DNA from: Apium graveolens
Lineage: Eukaryota; Streptophyta; Magnoliopsida; Apiales; Apiaceae
DNA: 64,000 nucleotides
Direction of reading: 5' to 3'
Assembly (NCBI RefSeq): GCF_009905375.1
Contig: NC_133657.1
Coordinates: 49,607,831-49,671,830 of the forward strand
Position numbers and translations under genes: made by a program. Positions 42,778 through 55,500 of this stretch are shown piece after piece. The stretch's first letter is position 1. Each line of letters begins with the position of its first letter. The notes below the pieces were generated by a model that had not been told where the DNA came from, did not search any database, and saw only the letters and a program-made list of their open reading frames with translations.

Positions 42778-43392
42778 TGTTAGGTGACACACAGTGTAGA
42801 AGGGGGTTGAATACAGTGTATACTACAATCAAATCGGATTAAGAACACAAGTATGAAACACAGAATAATCTTATTAATAAAACAGTATTACAATGAAACC
42901 GTTCTCTCTCAGTGATGAACAAATATCACGAGAGCTGCTAGGGTTACAATGAATAATATTCTCGATTAAGATAACACATATAGTGTAAACATTATGCTGT
43001 GTTTATATAGACACATAGTTACAAGATAATCTTCTAATTGATATCGAATATAAGTCTGCATCCTAAAATATATCAACTAGTTATTTTTTCTTCCAAGTCT
43101 TCTATTCTTCATATAATTCTTCTCCATGTATATCTCTTCTTGTTTTAGTCTTGATCTTCTTTCCTTTCAATCAGCCGCATTCCTTATCTGAATGTCTTCT
43201 TAAGTTCTGATATTATCTTCTGATAAATATCTTCTGATATCTTAAGTTCTGATAACTTAAGTTCTGATATCTTAACCTCTGACTTCAGTATAAGTACTGA
43301 TTGTCAGTTAAATCCTGATTTGTCCTGTTAGTCAAGATCTGAAAACTAAACACAAATCATTATTAGACATGACATCACAAATATATCTAACA
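42778..43392 (-). mobile_element. Solo LTR of the second Sirevirus-like family
   Basis: Plus-strand ends TGTTAGGTGACACAC and ATATATCTAACA, 615 bp, flanked by ATTGT at 42773-42777 and 43393-43397. It matches the LTR at 30270-30874. The intact duplication shows that the internal part was lost by LTR-LTR recombination. 43393-43719 holds nothing recognisable. Confidence 0.92.
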
Positions 43393-43719
43393 ATTGTTAA
43401 AAAATGCAATAGATAATTAAATGGTCTTGAAAAGTGAACAACAAAGTTCCTAATAAAAAAGCATGAAACAAGTGAAAATGTTATTGTGTACAACAAATTA
43501 CAAATTGTTCAACATTCAAAAGAAATTAAAAACATAAAGTCAACGACTTAATCTTGCTTGTTTTTTTGCATCCACGACCACGAATCTAAAAATAAATAGC
43601 ATAGATTTAGTATACCATTAAAATGTCTTTAAAAAAATTAACAAATTTAGTTTACCAATAACAAATCTCTTTAAAATCATGAATGCTCAAATTTAAAAGT
43701 GAAATAGTGAAGTGCTCAT

Positions 43720-44170
43720 ATGGTAAGGGTACACGAAGCAACCAAAGGTGATGTATTTGTTCCTAATCATTATACTCCAAAAAATTCATCTACATACACT
43801 AAGACAGAGAAAGAGAAGGTCTCACTTGACAGTGGTTTGCAATTCATTCTGATTGATTCTTTTGATAATGTTATGTACAATAACATTATCAACTTTGAGT
43901 CAGCCAAGAAATTATAGGAGAAGATAGAAAACTTGTGTGATGGTATTGAGGAAGTGAAGTCAAATCAAAGAAGAATTCGAATGTCACAATATAAGGGTTT
44001 TATGGATAAACCTAAAGAAAAAATTACTGAGGTTTTTGAAAGATTCAAAAAACTAATAATAACTTGCAACTGCATGACAAGTTATATGATGCTGAGGAGT
44101 TCAACTTGAAATTCTTGCTCACGCTTCCTGACCATCTGGAACAGAAGACGTCTGCAATAAGAGAATGAAG
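43720..44170 (+). pseudogene. Copia gag fragment (UBN2 region)
   Basis: VSLDSGLQFILIDSFDNVMYN, then ESAKKL-stop-EKIENLCDGIEEVK and ITEVFERFKKLI match the middle of copia Gag (compare AKEVWDTVQLLCEGTEQVKE in copia-1). The stop at about 43917 replaces the usual Trp (TGG to TAG). A frameshift follows near 44075. No LTR or PBS belongs to it; it is a scrap. Confidence 0.75.
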
Positions 44171-44189
44171 AGATCTAGGCCGAATAACT

Positions 44190-45774
44190 TTGCACTGACT
44201 TCTGCTGCCTAGACTCGAGTGCTAGCCTATCTACTAATGCTCTCAACTCAGGGATATGAAGTACACAAAATCTCGTTCATGAGCTAACTTGCCACCAATA
44301 TGGGTAGGCACAGGTACAGCAGGCTCTCGCTCAAGGGCTGGGTCTCTGGAACTGGTCTCAGGGGAGAAACATGCATATGGGCCTCACTGCCCTCAAATGG
44401 ATCCTCCTCAGGGTCTGAACTCATATACAGGTGCTCCACTGATGGGGGTGGAATAGAGTCCACTGGGGAACCAGGCAACAAACTATCCTCAGAATCAACA
44501 TCACTACCACTACTAGGGTCCTAAGATGAAACATAAAACAACAGCCAAGAAAACATCATTAGGGTTAAATAAAACCTCCAACTGACTCAATGCCCTAACT
44601 CTATTTATCACCTTAACCTATTTATTCCACTTAGACTATACCTAATAGTCTAACTCAACTCTATATGAGTCAAACACTCTCACAATATAATTACCCAAAT
44701 ACCCTGTTATCCTAACTTGTCTCAGGGACTAGATCCTGTAGTTCTGATACCAACCTGTGATGCCCCCAATCTCGGAGTTAGGAAATGAGGACCCACACAC
44801 CAATATACTAATACCATAATAGCAGAAATATAATAAACCCCGATACTAACAGGATCTAAACAGGATAAAGTATAAGACAAGATTACAACTACCAACCAGA
44901 AAATAATATTATTACAACCCAAAATATGAATAAATTCAAAATTTTCGATTCCTACTTGGAATCGACAGTTAACCCAAAAGTAAGTGATTCATCTATTACA
45001 CTTCCCACCATCACTTGCTCACTCAATAACTACCTGATCTGGCACTGAAATCCCACAACACGATAGAGACCGCCAGGAACGCTCTTGCAAGCAGTATGCC
45101 TAAGTCTGGCCATCTTCTTCCCTAACTGCCATGGTTAGATCAAAGCAAATAAATGAGCAAAGACGCTCAGCAAGTAACTATATAGCAGTTCTAAATATCA
45201 ACATAAACAACATTAACTGAGGCATTCTATTTCTGGATAAAACTAAGCTAGGTGGCAGTATTCTTTTAGCGGCTAGGTAAAGGCATTGAAAAAGGTTCCG
45301 GGCTTTCAAGATTCAAAGTTTGGGAGAAAGCTGACATTCATCACAAATCAACAACAGGGCTCTCAAGGAGTTTCTCGTTCCAAAGGAAGTAATAATTCAC
45401 GCTTCGAGAATCAATACAAAGTAAAGTGACAGGGTTCTCGACTAAATCTCATAACTTTAGGGAAGATACTACTCATTCTGTTTCATTTCAAATAATTAAG
45501 AAAGTTGCTTAATCAAATATATACATTATCCTTTTTAGAAAATATTAAAGAGCCCTTGATTGGAATATCCATCTTTTAAATATAATACGGGTGATCAACC
45601 CGTACTAACCTCCATCCGGCCATTAAGGTACCTATGACATTATTTCATCCTTATAGTGGACTAGCCCCGCTAGCCTCTTATTTGACGGGACTAGTCCCTC
45701 TTATATGGCATTATTTCATCAGAATGACTTACGTCTCTATCCAATCCTCAAGGAATTCATTTGGAAAACCTTTA
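44190..45774 (-). mobile_element. 5' end of a minus-strand gypsy element (gag start, PBS, LTR part)
   Basis: On the minus strand an LTR ending GGGGGCATCACA (plus 44756) is followed by the PBS TGGTATCAGAAC (44752-44741) and, at 44522-44284, a Gag start of Tekay style (DPSSGSDVDSEDSLLPGSP, then SDPEEDPFEGSE). The rest of the element is missing. The LTR runs right to 45774, where copia-2 seems to start, so copia-2 probably inserted into it. Confidence 0.7.
45586..45604 (-). other. Hairpin with TGATCA loop, minus-strand gypsy LTR
   Basis: TACGGG and CCCGTA arms enclose a 7-nt loop with TGATCA. It is smaller than the other three but lies in the same part of a gypsy LTR. Confidence 0.45.
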
Positions 45775-48700
45775 TGTTGGAATACAAGAAAGTTTTGTAA
45801 ATGTTTGTGCCCCAGAGACAACACTATTATGTTTTGTTAATAATATTTGGATTATTAATATTTATGTTCTATTGATTATTCTTTTAAATAATTTATTAGG
45901 TCTTAATTTACTGCGACATAAATATTAGATTAATAAGTGTCCTTGGAATATGATATGAATTCTATATCTCTGAGTACGTGACTTAGATATGAGATTATGT
46001 GAATAATATCTGAAAGGATATTTTGATATATTATTTATTTTGGTATTTGTACGATTAAACATAAAATTAAGTACATATAGATCCTCTCCATTAGGACATG
46101 AATTTAATTGATCCAAATCAAAGTCAAAAAGTCAAACCAAAAAAATCATGTCTTTTAAAATAAATAAAAGAGATATTCCATTTTTCCAAAATATCAAAAC
46201 TATATATTTATGGAATATATCTCTAAGGCAATATGATCAAAGAAGAAACACCAAGATATGATATTTCTTAGATCTGTGTTGCAACAGGAATATAGCAACA
46301 AGCTCGAATAAGGAATATATCAGAAATATTCTTTAGAGGTCTCGTGCTATATCAAAAATATTTAACTCTTCGCTCCAAAATATATCTCTACATATATCAA
46401 AAGAGTTTTTATTCAAAGTTTATTAATATTCATGGTTGAAATATTAATATCCAGTTCTGCAAATCATTTCTGTATACTTACAGTAATTTTCTCCCGGTAC
46501 GTAAAATCAGCATTTCTCGGAGAAAATTATTCAAAAATACTAAAACACATTTCCTATCATCCAAATATATTTTATATATTAGGAAATATATTTTAAGTAT
46601 TTATTTAAGTCAAAACTTTGGTCAAAAGATCCATCTCCTTTATTTCAAGACCAATGATATTTTAACTCAAAAGAAAGGCTGACAAAACAATTTTATTTTT
46701 AGATAAAATACTTTCATATTCTAGAATGACTTGAAATTTGGTATGGATCATTTAAATGGTATTTTATAAGTATGGTAAATATTTCGTAGCATTCAGAGAA
46801 TTTTTGTCCGAGCACAAAAATCGAGGCAGTTGATCCCACAGGTAACCACGTTTGACCTAGTTACCATTGACTAAAGTTGACCAAAACTTGCAGGACATCA
46901 TTTTATATTATTTAAGTAATTATCAATTTTTTATGGTATTTATTTAGGAGTTTTTAAGGTGGTCATAATTAATGGTTTTAATCCTTAATTAAGTGATTAA
47001 ATAATGATTAAAAGAAAAAGAAAATATATATTTATTCAAATATATCAGCTGAGATTTTGAACCCATAAAGTTGTTTGTCTCATATGGAAAGTTGCAATGA
47101 AATACACTTTGCTTTCCATGTCATCAATCCAAGTGACATACATCATCCACCATCCATTTTCCTCAAATCTCCACCATTCAATCCACATAACTTCTCCTAT
47201 AAATAAACCCCCACCCCAACCCATTTTATTCAAGCTAAAAAGCCACAAAGTTTCTGGGATTTTTTCAAGAAGTGCTTCTCTTCATCTCTTTCAAATTCTA
47301 AACACACACTTCTTCTCAAAAACCTTCTCTCTCTTCTATATACTTACATATATACAAGGTTTTTGAAACCCAAGCTTAGCTTCACCCAACCAAGCTTTAT
47401 CCCACCAAGTGAGCTCATCCACTACCACTTCCCGGTCTCCCGAAGGGCTGCCCAAGTTCGACCAAAGTGCCAAAATCCGGCCGAACCTCCGGCGAATTTT
47501 TCCGGCGAACTTTTCTGACCGTTCTTCAAAAGTGGTAACTTTTAGCTTCTTATTTGAGTTCTTTTTATTTGAGCTTTGTACTTAACTTCTCTACTTCATC
47601 TTAAACTCTAATACAAGATCTCTTATAAAGAAAGTTCTCGAGGGAAAAGAGAACTAAGATTCGAACTCGGAATTCGAGTAAGTACTTGATCTTCAAAAAA
47701 TCATTTCATCAAGAATATCTATAAAGATAAGTACTTAATCTCCATGAGTGAGATTTAAATTTGACACAAGTTCATGAGTTAGCCAATTATTTTCACGCTC
47801 TTTAATTGGATCTTGGCTAACAAATATTTGTGCACATAAAATAATTACGAAGCATAGTTTAATCCCTTCTAACATCTTTAGTGTTCCGGGGGATTATAAC
47901 TCGATCTATAAACTCTTCGTAATTTGTCAAATATCAAAACGGATTAAACTTCACGAGTTAGCCAATTACTTTCATGCTCTTTAATTGGATCTTGGCTAAC
48001 AAATATCGTGCACATAAAATATTATGAAGCATAGTTTAATCCCTTCTAACATCTTTAGTGTTCCCGGGGATTATAACTCGATCTATAAACACTTCGTAAT
48101 CATCCGTTAATTAAAAATGAATCAAATCCACGAGTTAGCCAATTAATTTCACGCTCTTTAATTGGATCTTGGCTAACACATATCGTGTATATAAACAATT
48201 ACGAGACATATCATATAAGCCCCTTCTAACATCTTTCAGTGTTCCGTGGGGTTCTTATTCGATACATATAAACTCCTCGTAATTATTCGTCTAAACTTCA
48301 AAAGCACGATCTTAAGCCAATTACTCGCACTTCTCTTATTTGGATCTTGGCTAAGACTCATAAAACTTATACAAGTGCTTGAAGTTAAAAGTATACTTTG
48401 ACCACATAAGTTTCAAAACATAAGTATACTAAAATCCTTAAGCCTACGAGCGTAAAGAATAAGTTACAATTCCGAGATTGTAACTAAAGTATTCTTCAAT
48501 TTATAAATATGTAATTGAAAGAAGAATACCAAAGAAGTCATAAGCTATAAGTGCTTTATATAAAAGACTTCTCATATTACTCCACAACTTCATTTAATCT
48601 ATAAAGGAGTAATTATAAAAATACTTGGACTACCATTTATTATCTAAAGTCAAGTCTTCTTATTTAGTTTTAATATTCTTATTTGAATGTTATACTATTT

Positions 48701-49376
48701 GTGAGCTAGTACAGTAACATACTAGTTCAAACCATCTTTTCTATACTTGGTTTATTTCGTGGATTATCTTATTAGTTTTGTAGTGAGGTGAAGTGACGTG
48801 AGGTGATTCTCGTTCTAAGACCCAAATCATAGACGTATTTACGGGGAGTTAGTAGTCTTTGCATAGTGAAGAAGAGGAAATACCTAAGACCGGATCACTA
48901 AGATCGAAGACCGACAAAAGCTAAGAAAGCCAATTCCACACAAAGGCTCTACAACAACTTTGAAGAAATAGCAGGGAATTATTGTCTAAGATAAGTTGTG
49001 TAGGAATTACATTTATTTTGAGGTGGTGACCCTTGTGTTACGCACCAAGAGAAATACTTGTAAGGGTGTAAAGGCTTCTCCGCCTACTAAAGGAGCGAGT
49101 TTATTATAAGGGAAAATCCCGAGTCCAAGAGAGGAGCTGGGGGACTGGAGTAGGGGTGAGCGAATCTATTAGAGGTTGCGCCATCGCGAACTAGGATAAA
49201 ATCACCGTGTGGTATTTTCTTTCCTTGCACTTTATTTTTCCGCACATATAAACTATATAACCACTCAGTAAAGTTTTAAAAAGGGATAAATTATTTTAAA
49301 ACGCCATAATTAAATTGGTAATTAAGCTATTCAACCCCCCTTCTAGATTAAAATAGCCCTCTTACGGGACTTTACA
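45775..49376 (+). repeat. Copia-2 5' LTR (start uncertain)
   Basis: The right end ...GGGACTTTACA is fixed by the PBS. The left end is placed at TGTTGGAATACAAG by its usual TG start; without a 3' LTR it cannot be confirmed. A TATA box (CCTATAAATAAACC, about 47194) is followed by a CT-rich leader. Contains the 178-bp tandem repeats. Confidence 0.5.
47772..48390. repeat. About 178-bp tandem repeat, 3.5 copies
   Basis: Units start near 47772, 47951, 48128 and 48304 (periods 179, 177, 176). Each begins (C)ACGAGTTAGCCAATTA, then GGATCTTGGCTAAC, then CCTTCTAACATCTTTAGTG. The last copy is short and diverged. Confidence 0.88.
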
Positions 49377-49378
49377 AT

Positions 49379-49390
49379 TGGTATCAGAGC
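49379..49390 (+). other. Primer-binding site of copia-2
   Basis: TGGTATCAGAGC, two bases after the LTR end, matches initiator tRNA-Met. Confidence 0.93.
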
Positions 49391-49456
49391 AATGCTTTTT
49401 TAACATGTTTGTTAAGTGATTTGCAGATTTACAGGCATAACAAAAAGTGATCTGGA

Positions 49457-51763
49457 ATGGTGTTTATTAATCCCGTTGGATGTAGTGAAGGTCTACCTAG
49501 CTCACGACCTCTTCTATTTGATGGCACCAACTTTGCAACATGGAAAATGAGATTTCGCATATATGCTAGATCTCAAGGAGTCAAAGTTTGGATGGCTATC
49601 GAAGACGGTGTTCGCATTCCTACCAAAACTATCGATGACATCATCGTCCAAAAATAAGGTTAGTGAATACAACTTAGAGAAAGAACCACAATGAATATAG
49701 CCGCAAAGGCGGAAATGGTTCTCACAAGTGCACTTGCAGAAAAGAATATAAAAGAGTAAATAATTGCAAGTCGGCACAAGAATGTGGAACAAATTAGTGG
49801 TAACCTATGAATGAACCACTGATATTAAAGATTCTTGGATGGATACATTAATTCAAGAATACGAGAACTTCAAACTCCCAGAAGGAGAAAATGTCATCGA
49901 TATGGAAACAAGATTTACTCGTATTATCGATGAGTTATCTCAACTTGGAGATAATTATACTCAAAATGAAAAGAATAGAAGAGTGCTCAAATCTCTACCT
50001 CCAAGTTGGAAGGTTAAAGTCACTACTATAAAAGAGATGCATAACTTAAATGAGTATAAGATTGATAACCTATTCGGAAATCTTCGTGCTTACGAAGAAG
50101 ATAATATTCCGGAAAAGGTTGCTCTAAAAGTGGAGGATAAAAAGAAAAATATGGCTCTAAAGGCCATATTAATTAATGAAGATGAAAACGACGAGGAGTT
50201 AAATGAAGAACTCCAAAATCTCGATGAGAGTGATATTGCTCTACTCACGAGACAACTTCGTCGTATGCTTCAAAGCAAAGCTCAAAGATACGGAAAAGAC
50301 TTCCTAAAATCAAAAAATCAACAAAGAGTTTTTAACTTTAACGGAAGGCCAAATTACTCTCAAAATTATTCTTCCAACTATAAGAGTAATTATCTGTCAA
50401 CGAGCTATAATAAAGGCAAAAACAATCAAAATATAAATACCTATAGTAATGCCAATGCCTCCACAAACCATCCTGTTTACACTCCTCCAAAACCTAAACA
50501 TCCATCTCCGGAAGAAACAAAAGATGTGTGTTTCGAGTGTAAACGACCTGATCATTATAAAAGAGAATGTCCTAAACTTTCAAAGGGACGAAGACTCGTG
50601 GCCGAAAATGGTTGGGATCTAAGTGAAGATGAAGAAGCTCCGGAAGCTAGTGAGAAAGTGGTCAATCTATGCTTAATGGCTCTCGGAGATGAAACTACCT
50701 CAACAGAAATCTCCTCTTCAAATCAAGAGGTAACATCTAACTATGTCTCAATTAAATCTTTATTAGATGAATCTAATTCATCTCTTTTAGATATGAATAA
50801 GCATGATTTAATTGAACTTGTAGTAAGTTATAAGAATATATATAAAGATGTTGAACAAAGGTTTCACTTATTATGGTCCGAGAAGATGAAAATTGAGGAA
50901 ATTCATTATACTCAAAATAAAGAAAATACTCAGATGATGGACTCAAAAGTCCAAGATGAGAATGAGATTACATCTCTAAAAGATCAAAACCATCTCATTA
51001 AGATGAGGTAAATAAACTTCAAGAAAATATACTCAATCTTAAAACGGAAAATATATCATTAATTCTCAAAGACGAAGAGATGGAACGTGAGAAGATACAA
51101 TTGAATGATAATATTTGTAAACTTTACGTTGATCTATTGAACTTAAAGATTCGAAATGAATCAAATATTCAAGATAAAGAAACATCATATAAAGACAATC
51201 TTGATAAAGAAAATGAGCTATTAAAAAAGAATGAGCTTAAAGGTGAAGCTCTAAGGTTAAAAGAAGAAAATTATAAACTCATAGCTCAAGTTAAGGATCA
51301 AGAAATAATCCTTAACAACAAGATTGATGCCTTAAAGAAAGAAAATGAAAATCTTGAAGAAGTCATTCAAAGATTTACAAAAGGCAATAAGATGTTGGAT
51401 CAAATGATGCATACAAAAACCTCATATAATCATGAAGGTTTGGGATATAATAAGAATTCTCCTCCTAAAGGAAATACTCGGAGATTTGTATCACCAATAA
51501 AGACTTCACCCGAATCACCATCTTATAAATGTTCTTATTGCAATAAAATGGGACATACCATTCAATATTGCAAATTCAAGAATGGTAAAATTAAGGGGAA
51601 GCATGTATGGATTCACAAGGAATCATACAAGAAAGATGATAAACATATGCCTCACAAAAATATGAAAAATAAGAATCCAAGGCAACAATGGTCTCATCAA
51701 CCAACTATGTTTCAAAACAGAAACACACAATATCATGTAAATGGTAATGCATTTAGAAGGTAA
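49457..51763 (+). pseudogene. gag: Copia-2 gag, frameshifted
   Basis: Starts at ATG 49457 with the Gag N-terminus (SSRPLLFDGTNFATWKMRF), stops at 49657, resumes at 49839 (LIQEYENFKLPEGENVIDME, UBN2 region) to 51011, and again at 51080-51763. The break at about 50997 is a one-base shift (the other frame continues KDEVNKLQENIL). Two CCHC knuckles are intact: CFECKRPDHYKREC and CSYCNKMGHTIQYC, separated by a coiled-coil-like segment. Overall layout equals copia-1 Gag. Dead copy. Confidence 0.85.
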
Positions 51764-52040
51764 CAACCTCTTAGTAGAAATGCTTATGCTACTTACAATG
51801 CTATTAATAGATATAATGTTTACCATGCTCCATCAAGATTTCATGATAGCTCTAGGTATTATCAACCTCAAACTAGGCCTTATGCATCTAGAAATATTTA
51901 TATGCCTACTGATAATTATACCATGCATAGATTCTTTCATAAGTCAAATGTTATATATGATGTACTAACCCCAGGACCCTCAAGATAAAGTGGTACCTAT
52001 AAATTTAACTAATAATGGTTGTAGATTTGTCTTTCCGCGA

Positions 52041-52558
52041 AACAAGACATATGATACCTTGATAGTGGTTGTTCAAGATATATGACCGGTAATAAGTCAC
52101 TCTTGAACAACATTAAAAAGGTTACCGCGAGGAGCGTAACATTTGGTGATAGTAGTAAAGGAAACATTGTCGGTATCGGAGATATCGGAAATGGGAAAGT
52201 TAAAATTTCTGACGTTCAATTGGTCACCGGGTTAAAGTACAATCTTCTCTCCATTAGTCAATTATGCGTCAATGATTGCAAGGAAATTTTCTACACTACT
52301 CATTGTTCTATATTAGATAAATTTGGAAAGTTGGTTCTCACTTGCCCTAGAAATAAAAACGTTTATACATGTGACATGAGCAAGCAAGTGAACTTGTGCC
52401 TAATCTTTATAAATTATGATCCATGGCTATGGCATCGAAGATTAGGACATGCCAACATGAAGTTGATAAAAAATATATCAACTAAAGACCATGTCCGAGG
52501 AATACCAAAACTAAACTATCATAAAGATCATACTTGTGAAGCTTGCGAAGTTGGTAAA
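52041..52558 (+). pseudogene. Copia-2 protease and pre-integrase segment
   Basis: A protease block (LDSGCSRYMTG) is visible near 52059 but its Leu-Asp joint needs a one-base shift. TFGDSSKGNIVGIG and LKYNLLSISQLC follow, then the GAG_pre-integrase domain (LWHRRLGHANMKL ... CEACEVGK). It stops at the solo LTR inserted after GGTAAA. The next pol residues continue at 55992. Confidence 0.85.
52554..52558. other. Target duplication GTAAA, left copy
   Basis: GTAAA here and at 55987-55991 flank the solo LTR. Joining the two sides at one copy restores the copia integrase reading. Confidence 0.9.
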
Positions 52559-55500
52559 TATAATGACTCGTGTGTTTTTGAATTATTTAAATAGGTGATT
52601 ATTATGGAAATTATTAAATAAATAAAACATGTGTATTAGTTTTGACCGCTATGTGTGGTTTGATTATTATCTATGTGTTATTTATGGTGTACCGGGTTGT
52701 CCGTGTAATTAATTATGGAGTTGTACTGAATTGTTTTCACTTTTAAAAGTGGATTTAATACAAATTTATTTATATAAATACGTGGATTGTCTCTAAAATT
52801 GTTTTTATGGTTTCATAATTACAATAATTATTTATGGGATTTTATAAAACTTAGAAATCAATATTTCATCAATTACTTAGCCCTATATGATTTTCTGATT
52901 ACATTTATTCGTAAAATCCGTATTTAATTACAGAATTCTTTAAAAAATATGAAACTCATATTGATTGAAGTTTGGGATATTTTGATAATTTTAAAATTAT
53001 TCTGGAATTTTTTTAGATTAATTTTACCCGCGCGTTGATTCGCTTACCGAAGAAAAGCGGATATAAATTGTGTTTCGAAAATTATTTTAAAATTACGAAC
53101 TTTATGTTATTATAAACTTCGGGATATTTATAACATTTTAAGATGATTTTCGTAATTTTCTGAAATTATTTTAAGTGTAGCTCAGTTCATTAATTGTGAA
53201 ATACGGATATAAAGCGCGAATCAAAAATTCATTAAAAATCATGAAATTTTTATTTTTATTAATTTTGAATTATTCCGAGAATTTTGAAAATATTTCTGTA
53301 ATTTTTGAATTTTAGTTATCTGTAAATATCTTCGTTTAAAAAATGCGATATGCGGGACACAAATTAGGACTCGAGAAGGGGAATATATACGTGTCATAAG
53401 CTGAGCTAATAAACAGATACGTGGCCTGTTGCTATTGCTGTGCTAACAAAATAATTATAATAATAATAAAAACAGAAATAAAATACCACAACACCGCCTT
53501 CATTTTTCTTGGTGGTATCAACCTTGCGGGGGTTTGATTTCTCTCATGTTTTCTGGTGCTTCCCGTTGATTCCACCCTTCCCCTGTTTCACCTTGTTGAT
53601 TTCCTCTTTCCTCGAGACCCTGTGCTTCGCTGCCCTGTAACTCCGTGCGCCGCCCCTTTCAGATTTTTCCGACGTGGTGGTGGCGGTTAGGTGCGGGTAT
53701 GTGTTGTTATTGTATGCATATTCCTAGATGTTTATACATATGTGTGTGGCTGTGTGATGCCTCGATTCTGTGTTGCCGTGTTATTGTCTTTCGGTTGCCC
53801 TTTTTCTTCTCTGGTTCCTTCCGACTGTTGCTGTATTCTCCGGTTGCTAGGCCGCGCGTGTGTTATTTTGCTATTTCTTAAATTTTTTGCTGAGAATAAA
53901 AATAATAATTGATTATTTTGATGAAATTATTTTTGATGCATACGAGAAATTATTATTTATCGGTAGAATTTAGCGTTGGAAACCCGAACTAATCGGGTAC
54001 CCGCGAATTTTGCCGCCATCGGCGATGAGTTTCGGCGAGCCGACGGTGGACCGTGATGATGTAATCTGAGTCCTAATTTTTTTAAAATAATACTTAGTAC
54101 GTGAAATTAATTTTGGAACGAAAATTTTATGTTATATTGAAGTGGGAAGATAATTGGATTATGATTGGATTGTTAGGTTGCGATTGTTGTTGTTGGTTTG
54201 AGTTGGTAATTGGGACTTGTAAATTGGATTGTGTTGTTGATTTGACGTCGAGTTGTTCGACGGGTTAGTTCGATAAATAAAGGAAGTGCTGCCCGATTTT
54301 CGGAAAATTGAACTACGTAAATACGGGAACGTATCCGATAATTATCGGGACGTCGAGTGAATATATATACTTATACTTTATACGAACTTGATTGTATGTT
54401 GTGGTGAACGTTCTGTCCAAAACTCAATAACCCTAATTTCGTAAAATGACGAGTATACATATTTTCTGAAAATGAACACTAAACCGATTTCGAGAACGTG
54501 AACCCTAATTGTTGTCTGTGATATTATAATATCAATAATTACGAGTCAGAATATGCTATCGTATGGGTAGGTTATAGCGAGGATATGTCAAGTATAACTG
54601 TGTATCTAACATAGAGTATTTCGACCCTATAGGTTCTAGTCGGAAAACCGAAAGTGGACAATGGACTAAGGATAACCTAATGATCAGTCGACGAGCTCAA
54701 TAGAGTTTCAACAGAAAAACCTGAGTGTCGAAGTCGAATCCAATGGGATCTAGTGGTTGGACGTTAAAGCCTGAGCGACATAGTCGGCTCAGAATTGATC
54801 AGTAATAGTTATAAAGCCCTGTAAGGCAAGTACTTCCGAACTTTTCTTCAAGATATATTGTAAATATTTTCGTACTGTTTCATAACATGTCGCTATTATT
54901 CAAAATAACTCCTGTTTTATATTGCAAGTGCTTTAAACTATTTACCCTTGAACCCTGATTTTTTTTCTTGATCTTGAGCCGTAAGCCTTATCTTTGTAAA
55001 CCATCCTTTGTTGGTCCTTAGACACCGAACCAGACAAATATGATACTACTCCCTAAATGTATAACTACTAAACACCAAACACTGGAACAAAATTATTTGA
55101 AAACACAAAAACTTTTATACTCCAACCATTCTTTATAACATCAGAGAACTATACCTTGAAAAATCATTATTTGTCTAATACCTGATCCTTTACGGACTGA
55201 AAACTGTTTTTTATACATACCCTGATATACCCTTGTGATATCCATGAGTTTTCTTATATTTTTATTCAAGTGTTTAATCATCATTCACTATGATCGTGTT
55301 GTATCGAATTATATTGTTTATCATATTGAACTGCTTTAGAATTGGATAGTTTTTTTTATGTATGGACCAGATTCGTGGTCAGACCATATCAATGGTCAAG
55401 TTAGGCCAATGTGTGCCTTGGATCTAGTAGTTAGAGCAGTGCTGTGTGCTTTGCTCGGGGTTAGTGCGTGACTGATCAGCAGCCTAACCTTGGTTTTAAA

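Noticed and set aside
53645..53912. Cys-rich 78- and 73-codon frames
   Set aside because: Overlapping frames inside the solo LTR, composition driven by TGT/GTG runs, no homology recognised.
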